NCBI RefSeq assembly: GCF_000340215.1
Contig: NW_006921540.1
Span: 1,420,377 to 1,484,376 of the forward strand
DNA from: Pseudocercospora fijiensis CIRAD86
Taxonomy: Eukaryota > Ascomycota > Dothideomycetes > Mycosphaerellales > Mycosphaerellaceae
Reading direction: 5' to 3'
DNA: 64,000 nucleotides
How positions within the stretch are numbered: position 1 is the stretch's first letter; each line of letters begins with the position of its first letter. The notes below the pieces were generated by a model that worked only from the letters and a program-made list of their open reading frames with translations, made no database searches and had not been told where the DNA came from. Position numbers and translations under genes: made by a program. Shown piece after piece: positions 35,625 to 48,960 of the stretch.

Positions 35625-36299
35625 TCTTACTCTTCCGATATCTCGTTCTCGCTATAGTCTTCCTATACTTAGCTTGCTTTACTCTTGCCCTTTAGGCTCT
35701 AAAGGTATCTTTATACGCGTTTAGGCGACGAGGGTATATCGCTAGGACCTAGAAAATTAATAAGCCTATAATCGTAAAGAGACATTTATACCTCTTACTT
35801 TCTAGATTAAATAGTATTCTATTAAACCGTCTTAGTAGGTCCTCGTTAGATTCGTACTTAGGATAGCCGCTAAAGGAAGGGGAGGCGGCCGACTTAGTAA
35901 GGCCTAAAGAGCCGAATCCTTAAGATATATTTATCTTTAAGAATATAGGAAAAGGGAAGAAGAAGAGGAAGAGCGAATAGAGAATTAGAAATAGTTAGTA
36001 GGTAAGCAGGGTAGGTTGCTATAGCAACTAGTCTATTTAGGAATTCGAAATATATTAGGGATATGTACCGGCTCTATACGATAGCTATATTACCTTCTAC
36101 GTAAGCGCTTCGCTACTATAGCAACTAGTCTATTTAGGAATTCGAAATATATTAGGGATATACGCCGGCTATCTATACTAGCTATATACGCCGGCTATAT
36201 TACCTTTTATATAAACGCTTCGTCTCTTTAAAGCTACTCTAAGCCTATATAAGCTTCCGCTTCTTAATCTAGTATCGCCTTCTACCTCTACCCTTCTCC

Positions 36300-37180
36300 T
36301 CTTCGTTATCGCTAATAAGGATTTTACTTAGACTAAATTTCGTATTCTCTTCGCGCTACTAGGTTTCTTCGATCTTAAGGTTTTCTAATTCCTCGATTAA
36401 GTCCTTTAGTATAATCTGTAGTATCCTACCTTAGCGACTCTACTCTCTAGTAGAGGAGATAGTATCGGAATACTATAATAGATTCGAAGGTAGTAGGTAA
36501 GTATATTCGATTAAAGCGGCCCTAGTAACGAGCGATACTAAAAGACCTCTTATAGCCTATATATACGCTCGGTATAGCGAGGACGTCCCGAGCGACCGAC
36601 GCTATCGTTAGAAACTTAGGCTCTAACCGCTACTATATAGCGAGAATATCGTCTCTAAATTCGTCTAAAAGACTAGTAAGATCTAGAGATTATTAGCCCT
36701 CTTTCTAAGCCTACGGGTTTAGTACTTACTTACGCGCCGATAGAGATTAAACTCTTCTTTATTTACTTTAGTAGTTGCTTCCTCTTCTACCTTAACTTCC
36801 TATCTACGAAATAGTTATAATATCGGAGCCTTCTTAGCCTTCTTTTTCTTTATATAAGCTATATTTAGACTAGTTTCTTTCTAACGGTTATAGAATATCT
36901 TTTCTAGAATAGTTAAGTAATACTTAGGCTATTCCTTATCCTCCTTCTATTCCGGCCTCTACTAGTATATATCCTTTTCTACCGGGTTTAGTAAGTATAT
37001 AACGCTATAGATATCCCTAAACGACTAAAAGGTAGTACGGTAATATTTGTATAACTTAGTATAGGAGGTGTCTATAGCTTTCGTTATAGCTACTTTCTAG
37101 GGAACGCTCTTCTTAGCTAGCTTAGCTACGGTTTCGTCGAGCTCGTTAAAGAGCTACTTATAGTACGTAAAGATAAGGTA
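36300..37180 (-). pseudogene. hAT transposase C-terminal piece (fragment A)
   Basis: The minus frame gives the same dimerisation-domain sequence as the copy at 57200-57900, including SVARDVLAI near 36570-36600. In both copies the flanking Trp and Gln codons are TAG. Truncated upstream at about 37180. Confidence 0.7.
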
Positions 37181-37189
37181 TTATAGTAG

Positions 37190-38049
37190 ATGCCTTCGGT
37201 ATATGCTTTGCCTTTACCTTCTAGATTACCGCTAACCTAAATATACTAATTATTCTAGATAAAGTATAGTCTCGTATAGTCCGAGGCGTCTAGCGCAACT
37301 ATAATAATAGCTCCTAGAAGGGAACTATCGCCGACTAGAAGGATAGCTAGGTTGCTTTTACTAGTTATATCGGCAATACTAGCTATAGGACCTATAAGGA
37401 CATTCTAGCTGCCTTATAATAGGCTTTAGGAAACGTTAGGGCGCGGTTATAAAACCGACAATCTACGCTATAAGTTAGTATAGCTTAAATAGGTTATATC
37501 TAGAAGTACGCCGATCCGTACGTTAAGGCAAGTTTCTAGATTCTATACTAAGGAGACGAATACTCGAGGCGATAGCGAGTATAACAATATAGCGACTACC
37601 TAGTATACAGGTCTTAGTAATAATAGTATCGTATATATCGTCGCCGGAGATAGGTCTACCTAAATCCGAACTAACTAATTAGAGCGCGAGTCTAATACTC
37701 CCCTAGGGATATTATTACGAATCTAATATTTTCGCTAGTATTATAAATTAGGACTACTAGCTATATACCTACCGACTTAAGGAGACTTCTAATAAAGTTT
37801 GTGCGCTATTTTGTTATACTAATCTCTAGGCCTAGCGTTAAAGAGAGAGGGCTCCGGTTTTACGAGCGATTCGTATATATACCCTATATAAGAGGATTAC
37901 GGGCAAGATTAAGCCTATAAAGGATAGTATATATATTACCGATAGGTCTAATCCTAGCGGAAATCCCGACTAGCGATAGAAGTGCCTTGACTAGGAAGCG
38001 ATATTAATGCCTAGGGATAGTCTATACGACTAGAGATATATTAGTAAAA
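37190..38049 (+). other. Uncharacterised internal part of the gypsy element
   Basis: This is between the end of hAT fragment A and the first clear RT sequence. Protease and the end of Gag should lie here. Some open stretches exist, but I cannot identify a D-S/T-G motif. Confidence 0.4.
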
Positions 38050-41000
38050 AGTTCTCTACTATTCCTAAGGGATTAAGGCTAACGGAGGAGAGGCTTACGA
38101 AGATTAAACCTAGTATAGAGCTTTCAGATCTTAAGCTTAACCTGCTATACGAGCTTCTATATAACCGCGAAGCTATATTAGTATACGACTTTACTTACCT
38201 AGGTAGAATTAACCTAGAGGTTATCCCTCTATAGAGGATCCGAACGATCGAATATAAGCCTTAGGCCTACCTAGGCTTTAAGCTAAATCTGAGCCTACAA
38301 GGTATAGTTGAAGATATAATGCGATAGCGTGTAGGGGCCGGTATATTAGAGCCTTCCTAAGCCTCGTGTTACAATCTATACTTCCTAGTTTAAAAGAAGA
38401 CAGCTCCTAGGGAACTAGAGAAGTACCGGCTAATTAACGCTACTTGAAAGTCTAGTATAGTTACGGTTGGAGATGCTAACCTTCCCCTAGAGACTAATAG
38501 GTTCTTACAAGCCTTTGCTAATTATGTAGTAGCTTTACTAGTTAATATATTCTTAGGCTACGACTAGATTCCTCTCTACCCTTATAGCAGAGACCTTACT
38601 ATTTTCGAAACGCCTCTTAGATTATACCGACAAACTACCCTTCCCTAAGGGGTAACTAACTTAGTAGCGCAGTTCGTACGTATTATAAACTAGGTGCTCG
38701 CGGCCTATATCTCCTATATAGCGATGCCTTTTCTCGACGATATTAGTATTAAGGGCCCTAAAACTAGGTACGATAATAAAGAAGTAGAGCCTAGTATCTA
38801 AAGGTTCTTTCTCGAATATATCTAGAACCTCGATAGTATCCTCTACGACCTAGAGCGAGCTAACTTAATAGTATATAGGGAGAAGCTTTAGCTTCTATAT
38901 AAGCGAATAAACATTATCGGGTTTGTAACCGATTAAAACGGCTACTATCCTAATAATACATAGGTTCTAAAGATTGTATCCTAGCTAGACCCTACCTATT
39001 ATAAAGATATCCGGATCTAGCTTAGAGTAGTCTCCTACTTTTATATCTAGGTCGAGAACTTTGTATTAGTATATAAGCCTTTATATGCCTTACTTAAGAA
39101 GGATACTAAGTTTAAATAGACCTCTATATACTAGGTAGCTAAGAATACGGTTACTAAGGCACTCGTTAGCGTACCTATACTTACATCTATTAACTACTTA
39201 GAGGGTATAGGCTTACTAGTTATTACTATCGACTCGAGCGGGGAAGGCTATAGCGAGATACTAATATAGTATAATCGTAAGGAGCTATCTTTGCGTTACC
39301 CTATACGGTACGACTTAGGTCTATAGAAACTAATCGAGGCGCGATATAATACTAGGAAGCGAGAGTGCCTTAGGGTCTATAAGGCTCTTAAGAAGTTTTA
39401 ACCTTAGCTCTTTAGAGTATTCTTTCGCTTAGAGGTCGATGCTTAGATACTAGTCTATTAACTTAACCGTATAGCCTCCGACCTGCCTAACTCTATAATA
39501 GCTCGGTAGGTTGCCTAGGTCTATTTATTTAATTTCGACGTCTTCTATATTCCTAGTAAGAAGTATACTAGACCGGATAGCCTTTCTAGAAGGCCTACTA
39601 TAGAAGAGAATATCGCCGAGATAATAGAGGAAGAGGATATAGACGCGGTTATTAACCGTACCTTCTTTACTACCTTCTATATTAATGCTACGCTAGCAAT
39701 TACTAGGTCTACTACCGATAACTAATCCGATAACTAACCTAGTAACTCCTAACGAGTAACCTAAGAATTAGCCCGAAGGAGACCCTACTACTAATAGCGA
39801 TAACTAGGCTAATACTAAGGCGGATAAACTAGATAGGAATAATATCCTTAATAGGGTCTACTCCGACGACTTCTATTATATCGCCTATTTCCTAACCTAT
39901 ACGAAGAAAGTACCTAGTCTATTAAAGAGTTAATACCGTTATATTATTTGCTAATCTCGGGGGTTCCTTATTAAGGATCGCATCCTTTAGCGATAGGCTA
40001 TAATTAATATACCCCTTTAGCGTATTATTAAGAATCCTATAGCTCGATAAGAAATCCTTCGTATAGTTTATAACGAGCTTAGCTACTAGGCGGTAGAGGA
40101 TACCTTCGACGTCCTTCGTCGGCGCTACTAGTAGGATAGCATATAGGCTAATATCTCTCGCTACTATAAGAGCTATCCTAAGTGCAACTTTAGGAATAGC
40201 TACCTTTAACTAGGAGAGCTACGTATTCCTACTACCTAATTAGTTAGGGAACGATAGTATAGCGATAGGGTCTATCTTAGCCGTAATAATAGCTTATATA
40301 TTATTCGGGAGGGTCTTTCTCGATAGCTAGAGGCCTATATTTACTATAAGGGCTGTAGTGCTATTAACGCCTATAATATAGCTACCTTCCTATTTAAGGA
40401 CTTATTTTGCTAATAGGGTTCGCCCTATGAAATTATCTTAGATAACGCTACGACTAATATAGCTAAAGAAGTTTAAGCGCTACTTACTTCGTATAGGGCG
40501 AAGAACGTTCGTATCTCCTCGTACTATGCCTAATCTAATACTATTGTTAAGCGCGGCTATCGGTCTTTAATTAATGCCCTATCTAAGTTAACTAATAGTA
40601 GGGACAGATTAGTTACTATCTCTACCTTAATCTTAGCCCTTCTCTAGGCGGACTAAATAAGTATTATCGATACGACTAGACTTATACTAGTAGAGCTTAT
40701 AATTAGCAGAGACGCTATTCTCCCGATTAAGTTGTCCTATCGCACGTATAGTATTTACGACTAGGGGTCTATTTATACTAGAGTAGATCTTCTTGCCCTA
40801 TAGGCTAAAGCTCTTAAGGAGATAACTACGACTTCTTAAGAGGGACTTGCTCGATAGCGTCGCCTTCGTAAAGAGGCTAAGTAGTATTTCGACGATTATA
40901 ATACTATTAATTAGGAACCTCTAAAGGTTAGCGATATAGTTCTCCTCTACCGGTCTAAGCTAGAATATAGTTACTCCTATAAGCTAGCCTTTAAATAGAA

Positions 41001-41250
41001 AGGCCCTTATAGAGTAAAGGAGGTTCTTTACGATAGTTCTATATACCTTCTTTAGGAACTTAATAGTGCTACCTTAAAGTAAATATACCCTCGGGCGAAC
41101 CTAATAAAGATCGTTAAATTAAGAGAACCTACCTACCCTCCCGTAACCGAGGAGGAGGTTAGTGCCTCTATAGACCCTCTACTAACCTTAGATGCCTATC
41201 GAGAGGAGGACCCTACCGCTATTATAGATCCTATTCTACCTAACAACCAC
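38050..41250 (+). pseudogene. Ty3/gypsy pol (RT, RNase H, integrase), RIP-broken
   Basis: RT is clear: YRLINAT (38428), PFLDDISIKGPKTRYDNKEV (38727-38785) with an intact FLDD catalytic box, and INIIGFVTD before the connection domain. RNase H follows with VITIDSSGEGYSEIL (39218-39262) and SDLPNSIIAR (39478-39508). Integrase continues with ILDNATTNIAKEVQALLTS near 40432-40490 and INALSKLTNSRDRLV (40573-40617). Its C-terminal barrel contains KGPYRVKEVL (41000-41030) and IYPRANLIKIVKLREP (41083-41130). After this are about 100 acidic codons. Its signatures are shared with the pol at 7456-10690, so the two belong to one clade. Stops are of RIP type. Confidence 0.88.
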
Positions 41251-41459
41251 ACGCATCCCTGGATTCGTCTTAGTAAGCTATTAGGAATAACTTAAGAACA
41301 AATAGAGGGTTATATACGGGTTAACTACGTATAGAGTATTTCTAATATTCATTCCGATAGTAAACTAGACTTCTAGCTGTCTAACTCTAACTCCGAGGAC
41401 TTTTAGTAATAGCAAGTTAGCTAATATAGGAAGGGGTACTTAACTAGTTCTTACTAGCA

Positions 41460-42100
41460 AAGGAGGAGATATTAATATAGTATTAGGATAAGGAGAAGGG
41501 AGCTAAGGAAGGGGTAGAGTAAGGAGAACGCTAAAGCCTACCTAGTAAGAGGAGCAGGTTAGGGTAACTAATATTATATTACGTAATACTAGTAGGAACT
41601 AAGGCCTATAGAGGATAAAACTTAGGGAAAGAGGAGTTATTATACTACTAGCTTTTCTTCTTAGATATATAGAGTAAGGCTACTTATCCTAGTTAAGAGT
41701 AGACTAGCAATAAAAGACTTTAATATAAATCTACTATTTTTAGCTAGATAACTAAGAATAGAGCTCCCTACCTAGTTTTTGTAAATAGTCCTAAGACTTT
41801 TTTTATACTCTATATTTGGTTTCTATATACTAAAGAAGTATAGTTTATCTATTCTAGTCTTTGTTTTACTTTTTAGTATAGTAATAAACTAACCTCTACC
41901 TATATATTAACGTTATAGCGTCCCTAATAGCCTAAGTTATTATTTCTAATATATAGAATAGAGCTCTTAGTAGACGATTAGGTAACTATATTATTTCTTT
42001 CCTTGCTCTAGTAGTTCGTAAAAACAGACTATAGCCTACTAGTATATACTTAAAAGAAAGGGCTAATTATAGTAGTCCTAAAAAGGGATATAAAAGTAGC
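41460..42100 (+). repeat. Probable polypurine tract and 3' LTR of the gypsy element
   Basis: AGGAGGAGATA (41461-41471) after the last codons is the usual polypurine end of gypsy elements, followed by TTAATATAGTATTAGG with the LTR TG changed to TA. I cannot find the partner LTR on the left (before 29085), so the right limit is a guess. Confidence 0.45.
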
Positions 42101-43150
42101 CTCTAGTCTAGCGTTTTAGTAACTAAACTCTAATAGACCGCATCGATAGATTAGGATAGTAAGTAAACAATTGCCTTTAAGCCCCTTGTTAGGCCTACCT
42201 AATTCGAGCTAACCTCTATAGTTTAGTTGCCCTATCGCATTTACGCCGTAAGGAAGGGTAGGTATAGGTCCGCTTAGATAGAATAGGTAGTAGACTAACT
42301 AAAAGAAAATACGTTTAGAAGCTTATAAGGGTAATCGTACTATCGAGTCGACTGCTACGCGTATTCTAGTCGCGTATCGATTTAGACTACCTATAACGAT
42401 AACAACTATTAGTAGTAGGCCGCAACTGTATACTAGCGCACTTATACGCCTTCTATAATCTAAACAAACCGCTATAGAGCTTGCTAGATCTACTCTATAG
42501 CGCGTACGGAAGTATAGTAGGAAGTAGTTAGCCTCTAGCTTTATAGCTATCTTAATAGTAGTCGTAATAACTATATTCGCCGTCTAGCCCTCGTATGCTA
42601 TATCTATAGACTCTAGTGCTAATATAGCTGTATTATTATCCGAGTACGCCGCCGTTTATACTACTATAGTCGTCGCTATTATAGCCGCCGCGATCTAGTC
42701 TATTTCTGTAGTCTAGTCCGCTTAAGAATCTACGCTTTGTCGACCTAGATATATACTTAGCTTATAGACTAACGACCGCTTCTGTTTACTTACAATAGGC
42801 TTAATAGCAGTCGGCTTAATAGTAGTCGCAATAGTCGTAACCGTCGCCTAGTCTTACTTAGTAGTCTTTATAGTTTAGTTAGTTTATTAACTATAGCTCT
42901 TAGTAACTAGAGGCGAATACGTAACGGCTATAGGGCTCTTAAACCGCTTTATAATTAGCCTTAGAAAGCACTTAATCTTAGCAAAGCTTATACCCGTAGT
43001 TTAATATAGCCTTGTCTGTTCCTTCTAAGCTCGACCTAACGTATTCTACTCCCCTAGTAAGGCCGGAAACTAGTAAGAAACCCGGCGCTCGACGGGACGA
43101 AGGTACGGCTCTAGTAGCGGTATCCGAATAAAAGGCAATTAGTAAGGAAA
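42100..43150. other. RIPped DNA, no gene recognised
   Basis: The plus strand has short coherent stretches, one rich in Ala/Val/Ile codons around 42600-42900, but nothing that I can assign. Confidence 0.35.
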
Positions 43151-44345
43151 CCGGTATAAGGGCTTCTACTATAAAAGCGGATAATAAGCGCTTAGGTACT
43201 TAGTCGGCTAAGTAAGCGACTATAGAAGATAGCAAAGAAGATAGTATAGGGGAAGCGGAAGTAGAAGAAGAAGGCGAGGTAAATAAGGACAACCTAATAG
43301 TAGAGGTGCCCGATAAACTAATTTCTCGAGGTAAAGGTAAAGGTCTAATTAAAGGCAAGGTAGTAAAATAGATAGCGGATATTAAACTCCTCGTCCTTCG
43401 AGTCCTTATCTAGTGCTCCTAAAGCTTCTATTACAAGCCGCTTAGCAGTTTCGCTAATAAGTATAAAACAGAGATAGAATAGACCGCTAAGCGAGAGTTG
43501 TCGTTAGCGCTAAAATGTCCGAAGAACCTAAAGCGTATTGTCTTTAGTAAAGCTAAGGTAAAGGGTTTTAGATTAGTAAGAGGTTAGCTAACCTATTAAG
43601 GACTATATCCGGGAATAAGAACTCGAGTACTATAGACATTAAGTTAGATAAGTTAATAGCTATAACACAAGCTAAGAAGAAGGACAAGGAAGCTAGTAAG
43701 TAGACTATAGCCGAAGAAAATAGATAGATAAAGAGAAGGAGGCCTTGCTCGATATAGCTATAGGTCGCTTAGCGAGTACTAGACCTTCGAGTCGCTCTTA
43801 AAGCGAGTTTAATACTAAAGAATAGGCGGAGATAGAAGATAGTCTAGAAGCCGCTACTAAGGACAATAATAGCCGTAATCGGAAGGCATAGGCTCGAGTC
43901 ACAAGCGAAGGTCTCTTGCTTAATTATACTAGTAGCAAGTCGCTACGATAGGCTAGTATTACTAAGAAGAATCTAATCGGCGAGTATACTATAGCCTCTA
44001 ATAATCTTGCTAATCCTGCCGAGAAGGATATAAAGCAATCTAAGCGCTAGTTTAATAGTATACTAGACCTAGAGCGAGAGGCTAACTCCTTTAACAAGCG
44101 GAAGATCGAGTTACTAGAGGCATAAGCCGAATTGAAAACGAGGGTAGAGGATTTAGCAGCGGCGCTAAATGCTGACCGTAAGGCGACGGCGGCGAGGTTG
44201 AATAGCGTATAGGTAACTGTAGATAGTCTTAAATTAACAGTGTCTATTTTACAAAGATTAGTAGAAGGTATTAGAGCAATAGCGATAGAGACAAAGAGTA
44301 GTATAAATAAGCTAAAGGCGTTGTTATTAGCTAAGTTAGGTTAAT
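43150..44345 (+). pseudogene. Unidentified frame ending in a coiled coil
   Basis: An acidic stretch (EDSIGEAEVEEEGEVNKD, 43233-43290) leads into SFANKYKTEIE (43449-43480) and ALKCPKNLKRIVF (43510-43550). The last hundred codons form a clear heptad pattern: LEREANSFNKRKIELLEA (44068-44122), LAAALNADRKATAARL (44154-44200), LKLTVSILQRLVEGIRAIA. It ends in KALLLAKLG and a stop at about 44343. This could be a retroelement Gag-like protein or an ORF1. Function unknown. Confidence 0.45.
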
Positions 44346-45700
44346 AGATTTCGATATTTAGATATTTATTATAGAAGAGATTAGGTTTCGCTAAGTATCG
44401 AGGTTGTCGCTATATTTACTAGGAGCTAACCGATTATAATTAAATAGCCTTCTCCGTAAGTAATATTACTAAGACTCGTAATCTTAGCGTCGGTTATAGC
44501 CGCTAGCCGGCTTTAGAAGTTATCGTTATTTCTAGGATATAACAACTTCTTTGCTATTATATTAGTATTGCGATAGGCACCTACGTATTACCGGTCCTAG
44601 TATACTCTTTACCGACTGCCTTTACCCGTTGTTTGCGACCCTAAACGCGAGAATCTTTCCTTTACTCGACTAGCGGACAAAGCCTAAGACAATGCCGGAT
44701 TGTTAGTGCTATATAGTTAAATTACTATCCTATAACATCCGGATTTCTTCGACTAATTCTATAACCTTCTTGCGTTGAAAATCGAGTATATTATCTTCTA
44801 CTACTAGTCGTTCTTAGGTATAGATATCGCCTAGAATACGCTATTAACGAAGCCCTATATCTTATTATCTCCGAAGGAAGACTCTATAGTAATATACTCG
44901 GTATAGTACTGCAACCTATTATAGTTAAGACCTAGCTACTAATCTACTAAATCGGACTAGGTTAAATATAGCAATTCGATCGTTCTACTAAAGATAACCG
45001 AGTGCTACGAGACACTACTGCCGAAGAGTCTTGCTTAGTAGTGCTATCTGTCCGAGAAGGCCATTCTTTAACAGACTATATATAGCGCCTGCTACGGCTC
45101 TGCTTTATATCTAAAAGGGCGGAAACGCAGTGTCTCTATACCTAGCAATAGCTTAGACAGCTCGACAAGCTACACTCGAGTAAAACGTGTATTGCGGTAG
45201 CAAACCTCGCCGTCTATCTAGTCTAAATACTCGAGTTTCTCGCCTTCTAGTATAACGCTATAGAATGTAGTATAGGAAGTCGTATCTATAGCCTTCGGGA
45301 TCTAAGGCCCTATATAAAAGTCGTCTTCTACGCCTCTAAGACGCCCTTTAACAAAATAGCAAGAAAGATGCCTTTATTCAATACTAAAGTAATCATCTAT
45401 GCTTATACATTTGCCTTTACTATCCTAGTTCATATACTAACTATAGGCCTTTAGATATTGCTAAGACGGCCTAACTTGCTCCCGACTATACGATCTAGGT
45501 ATCCCTCGCTATACCTAATTTTATATGCTTCCGGCGATAACTATATCTAACTAGACAGAGACAATAGGAAACTTAAAGCTATATAGGAAGGTTCGGGTAC
45601 TAGAACGCTAGAGTATAGTACTTATTTTATTAGTATAAAGACGAGCACTAGGGCTAGTCTAGTAAAACAAAATATACTATAAGAATTTTTTTCTTCCTAG
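44345..45700 (+). pseudogene. Unidentified, mostly open frame
   Basis: From about 44780 the plus strand reads for nearly 300 codons with only RIP-type stops: YAINEALYLIISEGRLYSNI (44840-44900), ESCLVVLSVREGHSLTDYI (45026-45083), then KVIIYAYTFAFTILVYILTI (45390-45450), which looks like a membrane segment. I do not recognise the family. It lies downstream of the coiled-coil frame on the same strand and may be part of the same element. Confidence 0.4.
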
Positions 45701-45849
45701 CCCTCGAATAGCGCTTTATTTACCTAAACTATTTATAGAAAGTATTTACTATTAGATACTTCCTACGACTTCCGCTCGACTATATATTATACCCTCGAAA
45801 ATTTTGCTAAGCGCTAACCTATGTATACTATCTATAGACTAGACAGTTT

Positions 45850-46450
45850 TAGATAATAGGAGGTCGGACAGCCTAGTTCTCTAAGGACAAGGTTTTCTAA
45901 GGCCTAAACAATCTATTCCCTAAGCGTTTCGAACAACCCGGTTACTAAGCCTCTAGCAAACACATTCGCTAACTATTCCCTAGCTAGGATATATCTAAGT
46001 TCTATAGATTTCTCGAGAACTCTATCTCCTACGTAGTATTCCGAGATATCTATATACTTAGTCCGAGAATAATATTCGGCATTATTCGCTAGTTCTATAG
46101 TCTATTTACTATCGGCCTAAACTAGACAGTTACCCGCTTTTATTCTAACTTCTCTATCTATATCCCCTAGAAAGATACATTCCTAAAAGCATTCCTCTAA
46201 GGCAATATACTCGGCTTCGCAACTAGATAAAGATACAGGTTTCTATAGGGCACTACGCTACCTTATAGGCGCTTTAGGTTCTAGAAAAAATATATAACCC
46301 GAGGTAGAATACTATATAGTATAGTTACCCCCCTTGTCGGTATCGCTATAGCCGACTACTAAGGGTTCCGATTGTAACTTATATACTAACGAGGTATTAT
46401 AAGCCTTCGGATTATTTAGGTATTTTTAATCCTATTTAACGCTTAAAAAT
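45850..46450 (-). pseudogene. Copia RNase H
   Basis: The minus frame reads PLVVGYSDTDKGG near 46340-46375, SLSSCEAEYIALEECFQECI (46180-46240) and ELANNAEYYSRTKYIDISEY (46030-46100). The SSCEAEYIAL and NxEYHxRTKHIDI patterns are diagnostic of copia RNase H; two His are now Tyr. Confidence 0.85.
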
Positions 46451-47400
46451 ACGTTTTATTAGGATTGGAAGAAAAACTAGATACTACGCCTACGGCGTAG
46501 CTTCGACCGGGTCGTATACTAGTTAATAGGTAGATTAAAGAACCTACTTTAGCCTGGAATTGCCTTATAGACTCTAGAGAGGCTTGTTCTTTACACTTTT
46601 CTAGGCGTATCCCGACGTCGTTCGGAGTAGAAATAGGATAAGTCCTCTATTATTCAATTTAAGTGTTATTTTCTCTAAATAGCCTTTTTAGCTTAGAGTA
46701 GTAGATCTGTTTATTCGGCCCCTAGTAACCGCGATACTAAGATAATGCTTTACGGGGCCTAGATCGCTTAGTTTAAGATCTTTAGATAAAAAATCCTTTA
46801 GTTCTTTAACTAAAGTCATTTTAGGACTAAAGATAAGTATATTGTCTACGTAATATACTATTATAATCCCTTTTTTGTTGTTTACAAATGCCGGGTCGTC
46901 TTTATTTAGAGGTTAAATCCTAGTTTAGCGAGTACGGATTTTAAGTATAAATACTATTGCCTAGAGGCCTGTTTTTTAGACCGTATAAGGCGGTGCTTAA
47001 ACTATAGAACTTAGTCTTATCTTTCTCGAAACTTATTAGCTATATTACGTATGTTTCTTTGTTAATAGGGCTATTAGGAAACGCTAGTTATACGTCCTTT
47101 TGCTCTATCCACTAGTCGTAATAAGCTGCTTTAGCGAATAGCGATCGCTATATTTCGGGACGGCCTATGTTGCTAAACGTTTCTTCGTAATCTATGCCTT
47201 CGATCTAACTAAGTCCCTTAATAACCTAACGGCTTTTCTTTTTAATAAGATTGCCTTTAGGGTCTCGCTTTCCTTTACAAACCTATCGTCCTTTAAGTAC
47301 TTTACTATTAGGCGGCAAATTTACTAAATCCTAAGTATTTAGTTTAGTAAGATCGTCAATTTCGGAATGTATTGACTCCCGCTAGCCTAATTCGATAGGA
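46450..47400 (-). pseudogene. Copia reverse transcriptase
   Basis: KGKRDPKGNLIKKKSR (47230-47280) and GIDYEETFSNIGRPE (47150-47200) are the standard start of copia RT. The active site reads YVDNILIFSP near 46815-46850, Asp to Asn in the YVDD box. KYLSIAVTR-like and SKDLKLSDLGPVKHYLS (46740-46800) complete the domain. Confidence 0.85.
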
Positions 47401-48960
47401 TCTTTATAAGACGTACGCTCGTTACTATAAGAATCTTCATTAGCTAAGAGAGCTAACTCGTCTTCTAGACCGTCGTCTTCTAAGGTATAGAAGGGCCTAG
47501 TGTTAGACGATTGCCTTATAGCATTATTAACTAGATAATAATCTGGATGCTCTTAACTATTATCCTCTATAGATAAAGGGTCTGATTCGTTGTCTAGATT
47601 AGTATTCTTTCTAGAAAGATTAATTCCCTTTCTAGATCTAAAGTGTTATCTATAGAAGGGCTACTAATATGTACAAACACATTATCTTTAGATAATACCC
47701 TTTCTATAGGACTCCTTAAATCTATATCTTCTAAGGATTCGCCCTTACTAGTATCTAGGTTTTTAGATTTAGGGATATACTGCCCTTCTAAGATCGTAAC
47801 GTCTCGAGCGTACATTGCTCTATTAGATTTTATATCTAATAGTCTATAGTTATTATAATCCGTATATCCTAGTAGAATCCCTTTCTTTGCTCTAGAATCT
47901 AGTTTCTTAGGATTAGGATGCTTATAACAAGCTATAGCTCTAAGTATTCTTAGCATACCTATATTAGCCTTTTTATTATACCTAACCTTGTAAGGGGACT
48001 TAAACTTAAGGCTAGAGTACGGTGTTCTACTATAGATAAAAGCAGCCGCCTCTAGAGCCTCCCCCTAAACATCTTTAGGTTAATTAGCCTTGTATAGCAA
48101 TGCCCTAATACGTCCTAGTAAGGTTCTATTAGGCCTCTTTATAAGCCCGTTTTGTTCGGAATTGTAGGGCGAAGATAGCTCGTATAAAACGCCGCTATGT
48201 TTTAATAGAATTTCGATCTTACTAGATATTAGTTCTCTAGCGTTATCTAACTTAAATACTTTAAGTCTAGGGCATTTTATACTATTACTCGTCGAGTTTT
48301 TAGCTCTAGTTTTAAATCATTTTATAGTATTAAAAGCTTCGTTTTTTTTAAAAAAAAATCAACTTGATTTCGATATATCTAGAAAGGTTGTCTATAAAGC
48401 TAGTAGGATATCTAAGGCCTTCCTAGGTTTTAGGCTTAATAGGGCCGCATATATCGTAGCTATCCTTGTCTAGAAAGTTATTAGCCCTTATACTAGGAAT
48501 GCGGCTTAGTTTACGGCTATATTTGGACTTAATATATACCTCGCATTCCTTAGAACATTAATTTCTAGCTCCCTTTGTGCCTGGTTTCTCTAGAGTATAG
48601 GAGTTAATATGTCCTAGCCGATTGTACTAAACTAACGCCTTATTATTAGAGTCTTTAACTAGAGCTTCTTCGAGTTTTTAGGCTTTATTATAAAGCTAAT
48701 TCGGTATATGTTTAGAAACTTCTAGCTTATAAAATGATTTCTCTCTAATAGCCTTAGTTATTAGAACTCTATTCTTACTATAAATTTCTGTTATACTGTT
48801 TCTAAACCGAGCCTTAGCCTCGCTGTTATCTAATTGCGATAAACTTATTAAGTTTATACTAAATTCGGGCGGAAAAAGATAGTAAGTAGGAGTTACGATT
48901 TTAGAGGTATCTTTAGATCGTACTCTTATATCGCCTATACTGCGAGCGATTATAGATCCG
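47400..48960 (-). pseudogene. Copia integrase
   Basis: The zinc-binding start shows YNRLGHIN near 48610-48640 (family H-N-R-L-G-H; first His is Tyr). It continues with IPSIRANNFLDKDS (48450-48500). The core has KLDNARELISSKIEILLKH (48190-48260) and SSPYNSEQNGLIKRPNRTLL (48110-48180), matching the copia SPYxxxQNGxxER motif. The tail from 47956 to 47594 is open: KKLDSRAKKGILLGYTDYNN, then SNRAMYARDVTILEGQYIP, the usual copia integrase end. Inserted cDNA in the active ancestor. Confidence 0.9.

Larger units (their letters stand above)
29712..37180 (-). mobile_element. hAT-family fragment A, itself split by a LINE
   Basis: 29712-30657 and 35609-37180 together match 55360-57893 of the large hAT-like element, beginning at CGGACTTAGTACG and ending at AAGG near 37175. 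The right part includes the C-terminal piece of the transposase (36300-37180). Both outer ends are internal points of the full copy, with no terminal repeats, so this is a truncated fragment. It lacks the 145-bp tandem duplication found in the full copy. Confidence 0.75.

Noticed and set aside
47643..47849. Plus-strand 68-codon ORF
   Set aside because: Antisense to the copia integrase tail.
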